From: Desulfobacula sp.
GTDB lineage: Bacteria; Desulfobacterota; Desulfobacteria; Desulfobacterales; Desulfobacteraceae
Length of the DNA: 64,000 nucleotides
Assembly (NCBI GenBank): GCA_018645325.1
Contig: JABGOU010000008.1
Location: 1-64,000 of the forward strand
Reading direction: 5' to 3'
In this document: positions 6,969 through 16,208 of the stretch, piece by piece
Layout: each line of letters starts with the position of its first letter
Position numbering within the stretch: the first letter of the stretch is position 1
Translations under genes and position numbers: made by a program
The notes under the pieces: model-generated
Database searches by the model: none
Told to the model about the DNA's origin: nothing
Seen by the model: only the letters and a program-made list of their open reading frames with translations

Positions 6969-8690
6969 TTATAATTGTTTTGGATTTGTTGCGTTTATAT
7001 ATTTTTCAATTCCATCAGTAATTGTTGTGGCAATGGCTGTCTGGTAGGAATCGCTCATGAGTCGTTTGCATTCTGTCTTGTTAGAGATAAAGGATGTTTC
7101 AATCAGGATAGAAGGCATTCTGGCACCCAGCAGAACATAAAAAGGAGCCTGCTTAACACCTAGATTATTTATCCCTGAATATTTTTTCCTCATACCCTTT
7201 ATAAAATTATTCTGCACTAGATTTGCAAGCCGTGTGGATTCTTCAATTTTTGTATTTTGGATCAAATCACTCAAAATTAAATCCAGATCAGAGATGTTTT
7301 TTTCAGATGTTGCATTTTCCCTTGCTGCAACGGCAATGGCCTGTTTATCCGTGGCAAGGTTTAAAATATAGGTTTCAATACCTTTTAATTTTCTGTTTTT
7401 AGCCGCATTAACATGAAGAGATATAAAAAGATCTGCTTTCTTTGTATTGGCTATGGCAGTCCTTTCTTCAAGTGTCAGCTTTTTATCCTTGTACCTTGTC
7501 AGCAATACCGTACATTTTAATCTCTGCCTGAGAGTTACAGCCAGTTTTTTTGCCATTTTCAGGACAATGTCTTTTTCCCAGACATTCTTATAATATCCCG
7601 GAGCTCCGGGGTCAGAGCCGCCATGCCCCGGGTCAATGACTATTTTTCTAACCCCGAGTGCAAATTGTCTTGCAATATCAGATGATTTTAAATTATCTGT
7701 TGAAAGTCTGGAGGTTTTCCCGGATTTTTCAGAGGCTGCCACTTTTGGAGGAGAAGATGAGGCAGGCGATCCATTAGATCCTTTTCCCCAGACATCAATG
7801 ACAATCCTGAAAGGATCCTTTAAAGAAAATATTTTATAATTTTCAAATGATTTAATATCCACCACAACCCTTACAGTATGGGGAAGGTGCTGGCCTGCCC
7901 GGGCCTGTTTTAAAAGAGTGTCATTGATGGGAGTGTGTTCTGCAACGCCTTTTCCAAGCTTTGTCTTTTCAATATCAATATACAATCGTTGCAAAGGTTT
8001 ATTGATATAGGGATCTTTTTTTAAGAGTCTGTGGGAATACTTCCTTTCGCTTTCTGCATTGATAACAATTCTTGTGTATTCAGGGTTGGACCAGAACCTG
8101 AGATCTGTAATAGTGGTATCCCTGGAAACATTGTCATAAGATGATCCAAATTTTTCGGGTTTGTTTTTTTTCTTAACAGTGACTTCATTGCTTTGAACAA
8201 ATTTTTTGATCAAGACATTATTTTTAGACAGACTTTTTTTAGATCGTATGTGACGAATTTTTTTAACAGAAAAATTTGGGTTATCCGTTATGGTTTTAAG
8301 CATTGACTTAGCACGGCCTGCGTATACACTTTTGGGATAGTTGTTCTGGAGACTTGCAAGAAGGTCTGCTGCCTGGCTTTCATGACTCTGTTTCCCGGAT
8401 AATTTGGACAGGGTTGTATAAAGTTTGGCTGCTTTATACATGCCTGCCGGTGCCCATGAGTCCTTGGGATGAAGTCGATATATGATTTCATACCGGCTGA
8501 TGCAATTGAGCCATTCGTTTTCTTTTTTCTGCTTGGATGCGGAATGTCTCAGTTTTTTATAGCAGGCATCAGCTTCCATATATTTTTGTTTTGCACTGTC
8601 TGCAAACCCATTTACTGTGAAAATAAAAACATATGCAAAGATGAAATGTATGAGAAAAATCTGCAGTATAGATTTTTTAAATGTTACCAT
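6969..8690 (-). CDS. N-acetylmuramoyl-L-alanine amidase with AMIN domain
   Basis: This is a 573-residue periplasmic cell-wall hydrolase that cleaves the amide bond between MurNAc and the stem peptide at division. The N-terminus has a signal segment (ILQIFLIHFIFAYVFIFTV). A helical TPR-like region follows (~residues 30-120), then an AMIN domain (~190-290, ITDLRFWSNPEYTRIVI) for septal targeting. The C-terminal Amidase_3 domain runs from ~350: KIVIDPGHGGSDPG, then LFISLHVNA and SILIETSFISN, which supply the zinc His/Glu/His and the catalytic Glu. It is longer than E. coli AmiC because of the helical insert. mutS ends 4 bp upstream. Confidence 0.92.
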   Translation of the reverse strand: MVTFKKSILQIFLIHFIFAYVFIFTVNGFADSAKQKYMEADACYKKLRHSASKQKKENEWLNCISRYEIIYRLHPKDSWAPAGMYKAAKLYTTLSKLSGKQSHESQAADLLASLQNNYPKSVYAGRAKSMLKTITDNPNFSVKKIRHIRSKKSLSKNNVLIKKFVQSNEVTVKKKNKPEKFGSSYDNVSRDTTITDLRFWSNPEYTRIVINAESERKYSHRLLKKDPYINKPLQRLYIDIEKTKLGKGVAEHTPINDTLLKQARAGQHLPHTVRVVVDIKSFENYKIFSLKDPFRIVIDVWGKGSNGSPASSSPPKVAASEKSGKTSRLSTDNLKSSDIARQFALGVRKIVIDPGHGGSDPGAPGYYKNVWEKDIVLKMAKKLAVTLRQRLKCTVLLTRYKDKKLTLEERTAIANTKKADLFISLHVNAAKNRKLKGIETYILNLATDKQAIAVAARENATSEKNISDLDLILSDLIQNTKIEESTRLANLVQNNFIKGMRKKYSGINNLGVKQAPFYVLLGARMPSILIETSFISNKTECKRLMSDSYQTAIATTITDGIEKYINATNPKQL

Positions 8691-8693
8691 ATC

Positions 8694-11357
8694 CTATTGA
8701 CTACTTTTTTGTTTTAAATCGTTTAACACATTAATTGCTTCAAGTGGAGTCATACTTGAAATATCAATCTTTTCCAATGTTTTTTTAATAGATTGTTCAT
8801 TATGGCTGAATAATTCCAGTTGATTGTCCCTGGATTTTTCTTTCTTTGTCTTCTTCTTTTTTATTTTTTCAGGCACAGGTTCGGGTAGATCAGTGTTGTT
8901 TTTATGTTCAATACGAGACAATATATATTTTGCATTGTTAATAACAATATCCGGAACACCGGCAAGTCTGGCCACCTGGATTCCGTAACTTTTATTGGTT
9001 CCGCCTTTAACAAGCCTGCGTAAAAATACTATATTATCATTAAACTCTTTGACGGCAATATTAAAATTTTTAATCCTGGGTTTTGTTTTTTCCAGTTTTG
9101 TTAATTCATGGTAATGTGTTGCAAAAAGGGTTTTCACCCCAATATTATTGAGATCATGAAGGTATTCGGCAACTGCCCAGGCAATACTCATTCCATCATA
9201 AGTACTTGTTCCCCTTCCAATTTCATCCAGGATAACAAGGCTTTTGTATGTGGCATTATTGACAATATTGGCGGTTTCTTCCATTTCCACCATAAATGTA
9301 CTCTGTCCTGACGAGAGATTGTCAAGCGCCCCGACCCTTGTGAATATCCGGTCCACAATGCAGATGGATGCTTTTTTGGCAGGTACGAATGATCCCATCT
9401 GGGCCATTAAAACAGTCAGGGCAACCTGCCTTAATACAGTTGATTTTCCTGCCATATTGGGCCCTGTGATTAAAAGGATCTGGTTCTCAATATTATCCAT
9501 TTCAATGGAATTTGGAACATATCTTTCTCCTGTGATCAGTTTTTCCACAACGGGATGACGTCCGTCTTCAATAAAGATTTTTTCCTCATCATTGATGACA
9601 GGTTTTATATATCCGTTTTCCGATGAAGACCTTGCAAGTCCCTGGAGTGCATCTACATGGGCAATGAAATCCGCTGTTTTAAGAATAAGGGTTGCTTTTG
9701 AAATAATTATGTCCCTTATGGTGCAAAAAATTTTGTATTCCAGGGCATTGCGCTTGTCCTGTGCATTTAATATGGTGGATTCAACCTGTTTCATTTCATC
9801 GGTGATGAATCTTTCAGCATTCACAAGGGTCTGTTTTCTGATATAATGATCTGGAACCAAATTAGCCTGAACTTTTGATACCTCTATAAAATAACCAAAT
9901 ACTTTATTATATTTAATTTTAAGAGAAGACAGTTTTGTTATTTTTTTTTCTGTTGCCTCTGTTTTTGCGATCCAGGATTTACCATCACGTGAAATTAACA
10001 GCAGTTCATCCAGGGCAGGGCTGTAGCCATCATTGATTAAACCGCCTTCATTGAGTACATGGGGGGCATCTTCCCTTATTGCCTGTTGAATCAATCCGGA
10101 CAGAGCACTAAGCTCCTTTAAAATTATTGCCTGATTTTCAATATTTTTTCCCGTGAGTAAAGGACTTTTAAACAAGGAGAGTTCTTTAAAAAGATGAGGA
10201 AGTTTTGTTAAAGAGTTTTTAAGTGCAATAAGATCCCTGGCATTTCCCTGACCCATTGAAATTTTGCTGCCAAGTCGTTCTATATCATAAACTGATTTCA
10301 GGTGATTGATCACCAATTGATGTATATGGGATGCTTTGGTGATTTCTTCAATACAATCCAGACGCTCCTGGATTTTATTTTTATTGATTAAAGGGTATCT
10401 TATCCAGTTTTTGATAAGCCTAGCGCCCATGGCCGTGATCGTTCTGTCAAGCACCTGGATCAATGTCCCTTTTTTATCCATTGTCTGAATATTTGTCAGG
10501 ATTTCAAGGTTTTTGCAGGATCTGTCATCCATAACCAGAAAATTTTTCAGGTCATAGGGTATGATCTGGAAGATATGCCGGGTATCCTGCATCTGGGTAT
10601 TCTGGACATATGCGAGAATTGCACCAGACGCCGCAATGGATGCAGCCATATGCTCAACGCCGAATCCTTCAAGACTTCTGGTTTTAAATTTGTTTAAAAG
10701 CCTTTCCTTTGCTTCTTCGACATCAAAATCATTTTTGTCTAGATAGGTGATTTGTTTTATGTCAAAAATCCGGCGGATATGTTTATAGGCAGGGTCTTTT
10801 TCAAAACTGGAAGGCAGAAGTATTTCTCTGGCATCAATTTTTAAGGCTTCATCAATCAGTTCCAGTGGTATTTTTGACTGCCTGGTTTTAACCTGTGTGG
10901 TTTTAAAGGTTCCAGTTGAGATATCAAGATAGGCAATACCGGCTGCATCCCTTGTTTTTGACAGGGCTAAAAGAAAATTATTAGACCCTTTATCCAGTAA
11001 TTTTTCATTTAAAATCATGCCCGGGGTGATCACCCGGACAACTTGTCTTTTTACCAGACCCTTTGTTACCGCTGCATCTTCCATCTGTTCACACACGGCA
11101 ACCTTGCATCCATTTTCAATTAATCTGGCAATATAATTGTCAGCCGCTTTAAAGGGCACACCGCACATGGGAATGGGGGTATCATCATTTTTATTCCTGG
11201 AGGTCAGGGCAATTTCCAGGATAGAAGCAGCTTTAATTGCATCTTCAAGGAACATTTCATAAAAATCTCCCATCCGATAGAACAAAATTGCGTCTTTATA
11301 TGACTTTTTGATGGACAGGTATTGTTCCATCATGGGCGTATTTTTTTTTGGGCTCAT
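8694..11357 (-). CDS. mutS: DNA mismatch repair protein MutS
   Basis: This is an 887-residue mismatch-recognition ATPase. The N-terminal mismatch-binding domain has the FYEMF motif (FYRMGDFYEMFLEDA). The C-terminal ABC ATPase has Walker A GPNMAGKST near residue 630, the signature DNLSSGQSTFMVEM, and Walker B LVILDEIGRGTSTYDG. The linker near the C-terminus carries QLELF, a likely beta-clamp binding motif, followed by a final helix-turn-helix tail (MTPLEAINVLNDLK). The gene abuts the amidase gene (3 bp gap). Nothing suggests inactivation. Confidence 0.97.
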   Translation of the reverse strand: MSPKKNTPMMEQYLSIKKSYKDAILFYRMGDFYEMFLEDAIKAASILEIALTSRNKNDDTPIPMCGVPFKAADNYIARLIENGCKVAVCEQMEDAAVTKGLVKRQVVRVITPGMILNEKLLDKGSNNFLLALSKTRDAAGIAYLDISTGTFKTTQVKTRQSKIPLELIDEALKIDAREILLPSSFEKDPAYKHIRRIFDIKQITYLDKNDFDVEEAKERLLNKFKTRSLEGFGVEHMAASIAASGAILAYVQNTQMQDTRHIFQIIPYDLKNFLVMDDRSCKNLEILTNIQTMDKKGTLIQVLDRTITAMGARLIKNWIRYPLINKNKIQERLDCIEEITKASHIHQLVINHLKSVYDIERLGSKISMGQGNARDLIALKNSLTKLPHLFKELSLFKSPLLTGKNIENQAIILKELSALSGLIQQAIREDAPHVLNEGGLINDGYSPALDELLLISRDGKSWIAKTEATEKKITKLSSLKIKYNKVFGYFIEVSKVQANLVPDHYIRKQTLVNAERFITDEMKQVESTILNAQDKRNALEYKIFCTIRDIIISKATLILKTADFIAHVDALQGLARSSSENGYIKPVINDEEKIFIEDGRHPVVEKLITGERYVPNSIEMDNIENQILLITGPNMAGKSTVLRQVALTVLMAQMGSFVPAKKASICIVDRIFTRVGALDNLSSGQSTFMVEMEETANIVNNATYKSLVILDEIGRGTSTYDGMSIAWAVAEYLHDLNNIGVKTLFATHYHELTKLEKTKPRIKNFNIAVKEFNDNIVFLRRLVKGGTNKSYGIQVARLAGVPDIVINNAKYILSRIEHKNNTDLPEPVPEKIKKKKTKKEKSRDNQLELFSHNEQSIKKTLEKIDISSMTPLEAINVLNDLKQKSSQ

Positions 11358-11380
11358 TTGCTAGTTTTGTTTCAGCAGAA

Positions 11381-11887
11381 TCAGTCGGCAGTATCGGGTT
11401 TAGGATCCTTTTTAATATCATTTTCCGGCTGCTCATAATCCGGTTGCACGAAATCAGGCTGTTCAAAATCAGGTTGCTCGAGATCGGGCCGCACAAAATC
11501 AGGCTGTTCAGGTTCGCTGAGTTTGACAATCGGTTCTTTTTTCAACTCTTTTTTGATGTAGGGGTCATGCTGGAACACGTCCAGTTCGGTTTTTAGAGAG
11601 ACTATCTTCTCTTTTAAGGAGGAAATGGCAGCATCTTTTGTTCTTATCTCTTTTTTTAAACCCAGCTTTATCATGAATCCCCTTAAAATGGCGAGGATAA
11701 TCCCTAAAAGGAAACAGATTCCAAAATACGCTATGTTTTGAAGTTCTGGTATGGTCCAGCTCCAGGTATCAATTTCCAGATCAATTTTCAATGCTGTTTT
11801 TGTCATGAAATAATCTAAGTTTTGAAAAATCAGGATTCCAATAAGACCTAGAACAATCATCCACAAAAGAAATTTAAGTGTTTTCAT
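11381..11887 (-). CDS. LapA-domain (DUF1049) membrane protein with acidic repeat tail
   Basis: This is a 168-residue protein with two N-terminal membrane helices (residues ~5-25 and ~52-75), arranged as in LapA/DUF1049 proteins linked to lipopolysaccharide assembly. A coiled-coil stretch follows (~80-110). The tail is a repeat of (E/V)(Q/R)PD(F/L/Y), at least five units, rich in Asp, Glu and Pro. The tail is unusual and looks like slippage-prone low-complexity sequence. It precedes mutS by ~23 bases on the same strand. The function is inferred from domain architecture only. Confidence 0.75.
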   Translation of the reverse strand: MKTLKFLLWMIVLGLIGILIFQNLDYFMTKTALKIDLEIDTWSWTIPELQNIAYFGICFLLGIILAILRGFMIKLGLKKEIRTKDAAISSLKEKIVSLKTELDVFQHDPYIKKELKKEPIVKLSEPEQPDFVRPDLEQPDFEQPDFVQPDYEQPENDIKKDPKPDTAD

Positions 11888-12033
11888 TCATCTGCTCCAT
11901 ATTTTAATGTATTCCGTTAAGTTTGGGTAATCATAGATCAATTCTTTTTTTTTTTCAATTCTTCTTTTTTGATAATAAATCAGCCCTTAATACCCACCAT
12001 CATCATTAACCATTTACCATTAACTGTTCACCA

Positions 12034-12600
12034 TTAAAGAAAAACCGGATTAATTTGATTGATATCCGGATGGCTTGGAAAAATGCTCCAGTCTAGATGT
12101 CTCAACAAAATCTTTTTGGGGATTTCAAAACAGGAAAAATGAAGATGGGGAGGTAATTGCGGGTTCTTATGGGTATCACACACCCTTGAAATGACCTGTT
12201 TTTTGATTATGCCATGGCCAATTCTCAATGCCTTTTCAAGGATGATATGGGAATATACAAAGACAACTCTTTTATTGGAAGATCTTAAGTTTTTATGTTC
12301 TACAACAAGGGTCTGGCCAAGAAAATCACTGCAGATATTTAAAATAATCCCGTCTTCCATGGCCGGTACTTTAAAGGAATCATTAAAGCTGTGGATTTTT
12401 CCTGGATGTCTTCTATAATAAGTTATATCGATTCCTTCATGGAAGGCATGCCGGAATTTAAAATCTCCCCACCATTTGTCTTTACTTGAAAAAAGCATTC
12501 CACAATAAAACAGCCATTGAACTTTTTGACTATTTTCAAGGTCACAGGGCAGATCATTGACATTTGAAATGAGGTCAAGATAGTCAGAGAATCTGCTCAT
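12034..12600 (-). CDS. M23/LytM-like peptidase domain protein
   Basis: This is a 188-residue protein with the zinc-peptidase hallmarks of the M23 (LytM) family: HEGIDI supplies the H-x3-D pair near residue 53 and HLHFS supplies the H-x-H motif near residue 152. Between them, VPAMEDGIILNICSDFLGQT resembles the lysostaphin-type core. There is no signal peptide, and the protein is short, so it may be cytoplasmic or divergent, possibly not a classical wall hydrolase. It overlaps the end of the upstream CooT-like gene by one base, which implies co-expression. Confidence 0.7.
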   Translation of the reverse strand: MSRFSDYLDLISNVNDLPCDLENSQKVQWLFYCGMLFSSKDKWWGDFKFRHAFHEGIDITYYRRHPGKIHSFNDSFKVPAMEDGIILNICSDFLGQTLVVEHKNLRSSNKRVVFVYSHIILEKALRIGHGIIKKQVISRVCDTHKNPQLPPHLHFSCFEIPKKILLRHLDWSIFPSHPDINQINPVFL

Positions 12601-12791
12601 TACAGGGCTTTTAAGGTGATCTTATGGCCCATAAGGTTTATGTCTTCTATAATGGCCTTCACCTTCATACTTTCTCCCAGAAGTCCTTTTAAAAGGAATG
12701 TATCTTTGCCAACCGGTGTTACTGCAGCCACATTTTCCATGATCAGTTTTTCATCATTGTTTTTTCTTAGGTATACATTTGATTCGCACAT
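12600..12791 (-). CDS. CooT-like small nickel-binding protein
   Basis: This 63-residue protein starts MCESNVYL and has the pattern V-x(2)-V-x-P-V-G-x(3)-LL-x-L-LGE-x(2)-VKA, as in the CooT family. CooT binds Ni(II) through the N-terminal Cys2 and helps in CO dehydrogenase maturation. Cys2 is conserved here. Anaerobes using the acetyl-CoA pathway often carry several such proteins. No CO dehydrogenase gene is nearby, so the target is unknown. It is directly coupled to the M23-like gene. Confidence 0.7.
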   Translation of the reverse strand: MCESNVYLRKNNDEKLIMENVAAVTPVGKDTFLLKGLLGESMKVKAIIEDINLMGHKITLKAL

Positions 12792-12817
12792 TTTTATTTT
12801 CCTTTATTTATGATTTA

Positions 12818-12876
12818 TGGGGCTTGCATAGTTGCGTTTAGGGTTCCTGAACGCAACTATGCAAGCCTGACCCCAC
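12818..12876. repeat. GGGGTCAGGC palindrome, copy 2 (imperfect left arm)
   Basis: The right arm reads AACGCAACTATGCAAGCC then TGACCCC. The left arm is the same except that the TCAG of GGGGTCAGG is lost (GGGGCTTGCATAG). Like copy 1, it abuts the stop codon of the neighbouring minus-strand gene (phosphoesterase, stop at 12877). Confidence 0.75.
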
Positions 12877-13521
12877 TTAAGTTTGTATCATTTTTACCTT
12901 TAATGGCATATTTTTACAAGAATCAATGATTGCTCCGCCAGAGTTTTTATTCATTGCACAATTGACAACCAGAGTGTTTTTTAAAAACTGATATCCTGCC
13001 TGTTCATGTATATGGCCACATAACACCATTAAGGGCGGGTGATTTTCAATAAAGTTTCTCAGGCCAATGCTTCCGGCGCTGAATCTGTTTCCCACCTTGT
13101 CGCATACACCTCTGGGTGGCGGGTGAACCACGAGAATTGTATCTGGGGTGATACTGGGTTTAAGCCTGTCAAGAAAGTGAGTTTCCCTGAAACTGATTTT
13201 AGAAAGAAAGGGCAAAGGAATGGTTCCGCTGAGGCCAGCAAAGTCTGCATCTTTATAAATTACAGGAACATGGTTCAAAAGGGTGGTATTTTTCTGTTTC
13301 CTTAAAAGTCCTTCAACGCGTTTAAAATCCGAGTTTCCCCGGATACCCATAATGGGTATGGGAGTACCCTTTAACTGGTCAAAGGTTTTTAAAGGGGAAA
13401 CATAATTGGTGATATCGCCGGCAATGACAAGAATGTCAGGGGCTTCCTGCGATATGACATCCTTAATCTTTTCAACCTTTTCGGTTTTTCCATGAATATC
13501 GGCTACAGCATAAATCCGCAT
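12877..13521 (-). CDS. metallophosphoesterase (calcineurin-like)
   Basis: This is a ~214-residue protein with the full set of calcineurin-like metal motifs in order: DIHG, GDIT, GNSD, a histidine in VVHPPP and GHIHE near the C-terminus. These bind two metal ions for phosphoester hydrolysis. The ATG at 13521 (MRIYAVADIHG) was chosen over an in-frame TTG 15 bases upstream, since family members begin this way. No clear ribosome site favours either. The substrate is unknown; proteins of this size include small phosphodiesterases. A repeat palindrome abuts its 3' end. Confidence 0.85.
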   Translation of the reverse strand: MRIYAVADIHGKTEKVEKIKDVISQEAPDILVIAGDITNYVSPLKTFDQLKGTPIPIMGIRGNSDFKRVEGLLRKQKNTTLLNHVPVIYKDADFAGLSGTIPLPFLSKISFRETHFLDRLKPSITPDTILVVHPPPRGVCDKVGNRFSAGSIGLRNFIENHPPLMVLCGHIHEQAGYQFLKNTLVVNCAMNKNSGGAIIDSCKNMPLKVKMIQT

Positions 13522-13575
13522 TTTATTGGGTACCAACCATTTTAAAATTTGTATTCATGAATCATATACAATAAT

Positions 13576-13866
13576 TTAGTGTTGAAGGTATTTTTTTAAT
13601 TCTCTGTAAAAGTTTTCATGTGAACCAAATGAGTATAAAAACAAACTAGAATCCACTACTTCATAAGCTAACAATAAATGCTGGTTCTGAGAGTTGAATT
13701 TATAGATTTGGACACCCTTTAAATCTCCCTTTTTCATATCACCAATTGTGGGGTTGTTGTAAACATATTTTACAGCATTATCCAGGTCTTTGATCTGATG
13801 CTTGTACAATTTCTTCTTTTGTCTGGCAAAAACAGGGGACTGGACAATTTCCTTAATATTACTCAT
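13576..13866 (-). CDS. RelE/ParE-family toxin
   Basis: This is a 96-residue protein with the RelE/ParE fold pattern: an N-terminal helix with ARQKKKLYKHQIKDLDNAV, the strand motif DLKGVQIYKF, then HLLLAYEV and LYSFGSHENFYRELKKY. The late aromatic/His residues in GSHENFYREL are typical of mRNA-cleaving or gyrase-directed relatives. It overlaps the upstream antitoxin gene by 4 bases, the standard antitoxin-then-toxin order. It is one of two toxin-antitoxin pairs that flank the acdA-acdB operon. The target cannot be told from sequence alone. Confidence 0.8.
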   Translation of the reverse strand: MSNIKEIVQSPVFARQKKKLYKHQIKDLDNAVKYVYNNPTIGDMKKGDLKGVQIYKFNSQNQHLLLAYEVVDSSLFLYSFGSHENFYRELKKYLQH

Positions 13867-14090
13867 TCACCATTTCCAAAAACATATGGAGTTCCTTGAC
13901 CGGCTTTTATCTGTTCTCTTCCCACCAGGATATCCTGTATGAATGGTAATGGAAGCTCTGGGTTCTCTTCAATCATTTGTCCTATTTTTGCCCAGTATTC
14001 AATCTGACCGGCAATTGATCTTTTAAATACCTTTGACTTGATCTTTGCTTTCTCAAACAGATCATCAGATACCTTAACTGCTGTTGCCAT
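13863..14090 (-). CDS. ParD-like antitoxin
   Basis: This is a 75-residue protein. The N-terminal part, ATAVKVSDDLFEKAKIKSKV, followed by FKRSIAGQIEYWAKIG, is the ribbon-helix-helix DNA-binding pattern of ParD-like antitoxins. The C-terminal half, with LPLPFIQDILVGREQ, should wrap the toxin. The gene is first in the pair and overlaps the toxin start. It is expected to repress its own promoter together with the toxin. Confidence 0.8.
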   Translation of the reverse strand: MATAVKVSDDLFEKAKIKSKVFKRSIAGQIEYWAKIGQMIEENPELPLPFIQDILVGREQIKAGQGTPYVFGNGE

Positions 14091-14795
14091 AAATCCTCCC
14101 CAAATGGTTTTAGTTTCATTTTAATACCATGGGTTGTCTTTTGCAACTAATATTTTCAGGGTTTTTAACAGGAGCTATTTATCGGAATTGCCAGGATTGG
14201 CATTTCCGATAAATAGATTGACACACTTAATCAGCATCAAATATTTTGCGCAGCTTATGGGCAAGGATGCTTGGATGATGGACTTTTCTATGAAAGAATA
14301 TCCCGGCCGGATCAGATCTTTCTTACGTGCAGCAAACTTCTGCTTTAAGCGGCTTGTCAGCGTTCGGAAAACAAATATTGTGCAAAAAACTGCAACCAGT
14401 ATGAAAATCGAATTTAAACTGCCCAAAAAGATCAGAGTATGCCTGGCAGGCTGGTATACCTCTTCTGCTGGTAATCTTGATACTTACATCTGCGGCCCGG
14501 GCCAGACACTGCTCAATGGAAACATTTTTTGCAGCAAGAGCTTCAACCAGATCCTTTTCAGCGTGCATCCTGTAGTGCCTGTAAAGCGACACAATTCATC
14601 GGCAAGCCGCCACAAAGCCCACCACAATCCATGGCCAAGCTGGCAAACGAAAATTTGATGGTGGATTTGGGTAAACATCCCTAATAAAACCATTTGGATA
14701 TAATGCCGTAATTTATTAGATTATAAAGACTTGAATAAATCGATTCAGAAAGAGATAATATAAAAAAGTGAGTTTGGGAAAGGGGCATAAAATTA
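14091..14795. other. gene-free region with decayed repeat sequence
   Basis: About 700 bases hold no gene I can support, although several overlapping frames of 70-175 codons exist on both strands. None has a recognisable domain, and the frames shift in and out of one another, as in old pseudogene debris. Features seen: an inverted repeat at ~14176-14216 (ATTTATCGGAATTGCC and its complement), and the ~43-bp sequence at 14629-14671 shared with 1568-1610. The last ~100 bases are the AT-rich leader of the acyl-CoA synthetase gene. Confidence 0.5.
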
Positions 14796-16202
14796 ATGGA
14801 TAAAATTGAATCATTAAAAAAATTATTAGATCCAAAGAAAATAGCAGTGATCGGCGCATCAAAGTCCAAGGATAAGGTGGGGGGCATTATTTTCAGGCGG
14901 CTCTTAGGTTCAAGGCGGCGCCTGTTTCCTGTAAACCCAAAGGAGACGGCCATTGAAGGCCATAAGTTTAGTCCCGATATTCAGTCCTTACCTGACGATA
15001 TTGATCTTGCCATCATCACGATTTCTGCCGAGGCTGCGGTAAAATCGGTTGAAATGTGTATTGAAAAAAAAATCCCCAATTATATTATTGTGGCCGGCGG
15101 ATTTGGCGAGGTGGGTGCTGAAGGAAGACTGCTTGAAGAAAAACTGACAAAACTTGCTAAAGATAATAGTGTCAATATCCTTGGCCCCAATTCCCTGGGC
15201 ATATTTTTGCCTGATGAGAATATTGATACCATCTTTGTTGAGCATGGGGACAAATCCCTTGACAGGAACGGCCAGGTCGCATGCATTGTTCAAAGCGGTT
15301 CTGTAGGGGTTGAAGCCCTTGGGTATGCATCCAACACGGGTTATGGCATGCGGGCCTTTGTGGGTCTGGGCAACAAGTGTGATCTTGATGAAATTGATTT
15401 TCTTAACTATTTTTCCCTGGATAAAAAGACAAACTGCCTTGGGTTTTATCTTGAAAATATTGAAAAGGGCAGGCAGTTTTTAACCATTGCCAGAGAAACC
15501 GCCAGAAAAAAACCCGTGGTTGTGTTAAAAGCCGGAAGAACCCATACAGCAGCTTCGGCTGTCAGTTCCCATACAGGAAAACTGGCTGGTTCTGATAATG
15601 TGATTTCTGGCGCTTTAAAACAATTCGGGATTCAGCGGGTTTTTGATGATGAAGAGTTCTGTGATGCCACCAAAGTGCTTTCCATGCTGCCAGGGGCTCC
15701 CGGAAACAGGGTGGCGATTTTAACTGCTGCCGGCGGCTATGGGGTTATGTGTACGGATTTTATTGAGAATATGGACAAGCGGGCAAAGCTTTTGATGGCA
15801 ATACTGTCTGAAGCCACTAAAAGAAAGATAAAAGACGCCACCTTTTCCTTTACAGCCTGTGAAAACCCCGTGGACATCACTGCAAGTGCTGATGATATGA
15901 TGTTTTCAAAAAGCCTTGATGCGTTGATTGAGGATGATGGTGTGGATATTATCATCTGTATCGCTTTTTTTGCCCCGCCGGGCATTACTGAAAATCTGAT
16001 CGATATCATTGCCGACAAAATCAAAAAATCAGATAAACCAATAATCGTGTTTACAAAATATGGACCCTTTACAGATAACAGCATTAAAAATTTATATTAT
16101 GCCGGTGTTGCAGCATATCCTTCCGTTGGAAGAGCGGTCAGGGCAGCCCGTTTTCTTGTGGAAAGAACAAAGATAAAACAAAGGCTTGATCAGGAGGCAT
16201 AA
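14796..16202 (+). CDS. acdA: ADP-forming acyl-CoA synthetase, alpha subunit
   Basis: This is a 468-residue CoA-binding subunit of an NDP-forming acetyl-CoA-type synthetase, which makes ATP from acyl-CoA (or the reverse). The N-terminal CoA-binding Rossmann domain has AVIGASKSKDKVGG and VNPKE. The ligase domain has LGPNSLGIF and QSGSVGVEALGYA. The phospho-histidine is in SSHTGKLAGSD. The ATP-grasp subunit gene follows 6 bases after the stop, so they form an operon. Toxin-antitoxin pairs flank it on both sides. A paralogous pair lies at 48.5-50.5 kb. The acyl substrate is not predictable from sequence. Confidence 0.9.
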   Translation: MDKIESLKKLLDPKKIAVIGASKSKDKVGGIIFRRLLGSRRRLFPVNPKETAIEGHKFSPDIQSLPDDIDLAIITISAEAAVKSVEMCIEKKIPNYIIVAGGFGEVGAEGRLLEEKLTKLAKDNSVNILGPNSLGIFLPDENIDTIFVEHGDKSLDRNGQVACIVQSGSVGVEALGYASNTGYGMRAFVGLGNKCDLDEIDFLNYFSLDKKTNCLGFYLENIEKGRQFLTIARETARKKPVVVLKAGRTHTAASAVSSHTGKLAGSDNVISGALKQFGIQRVFDDEEFCDATKVLSMLPGAPGNRVAILTAAGGYGVMCTDFIENMDKRAKLLMAILSEATKRKIKDATFSFTACENPVDITASADDMMFSKSLDALIEDDGVDIIICIAFFAPPGITENLIDIIADKIKKSDKPIIVFTKYGPFTDNSIKNLYYAGVAAYPSVGRAVRAARFLVERTKIKQRLDQEA

Positions 16203-16208
16203 TTTAAG

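Noticed and set aside
14134-14658. 174-codon plus-strand frame
   Set aside because: No ribosome site, no recognisable motif, unusual composition, and it crosses a repeat shared with 1.6 kb; treated as debris.
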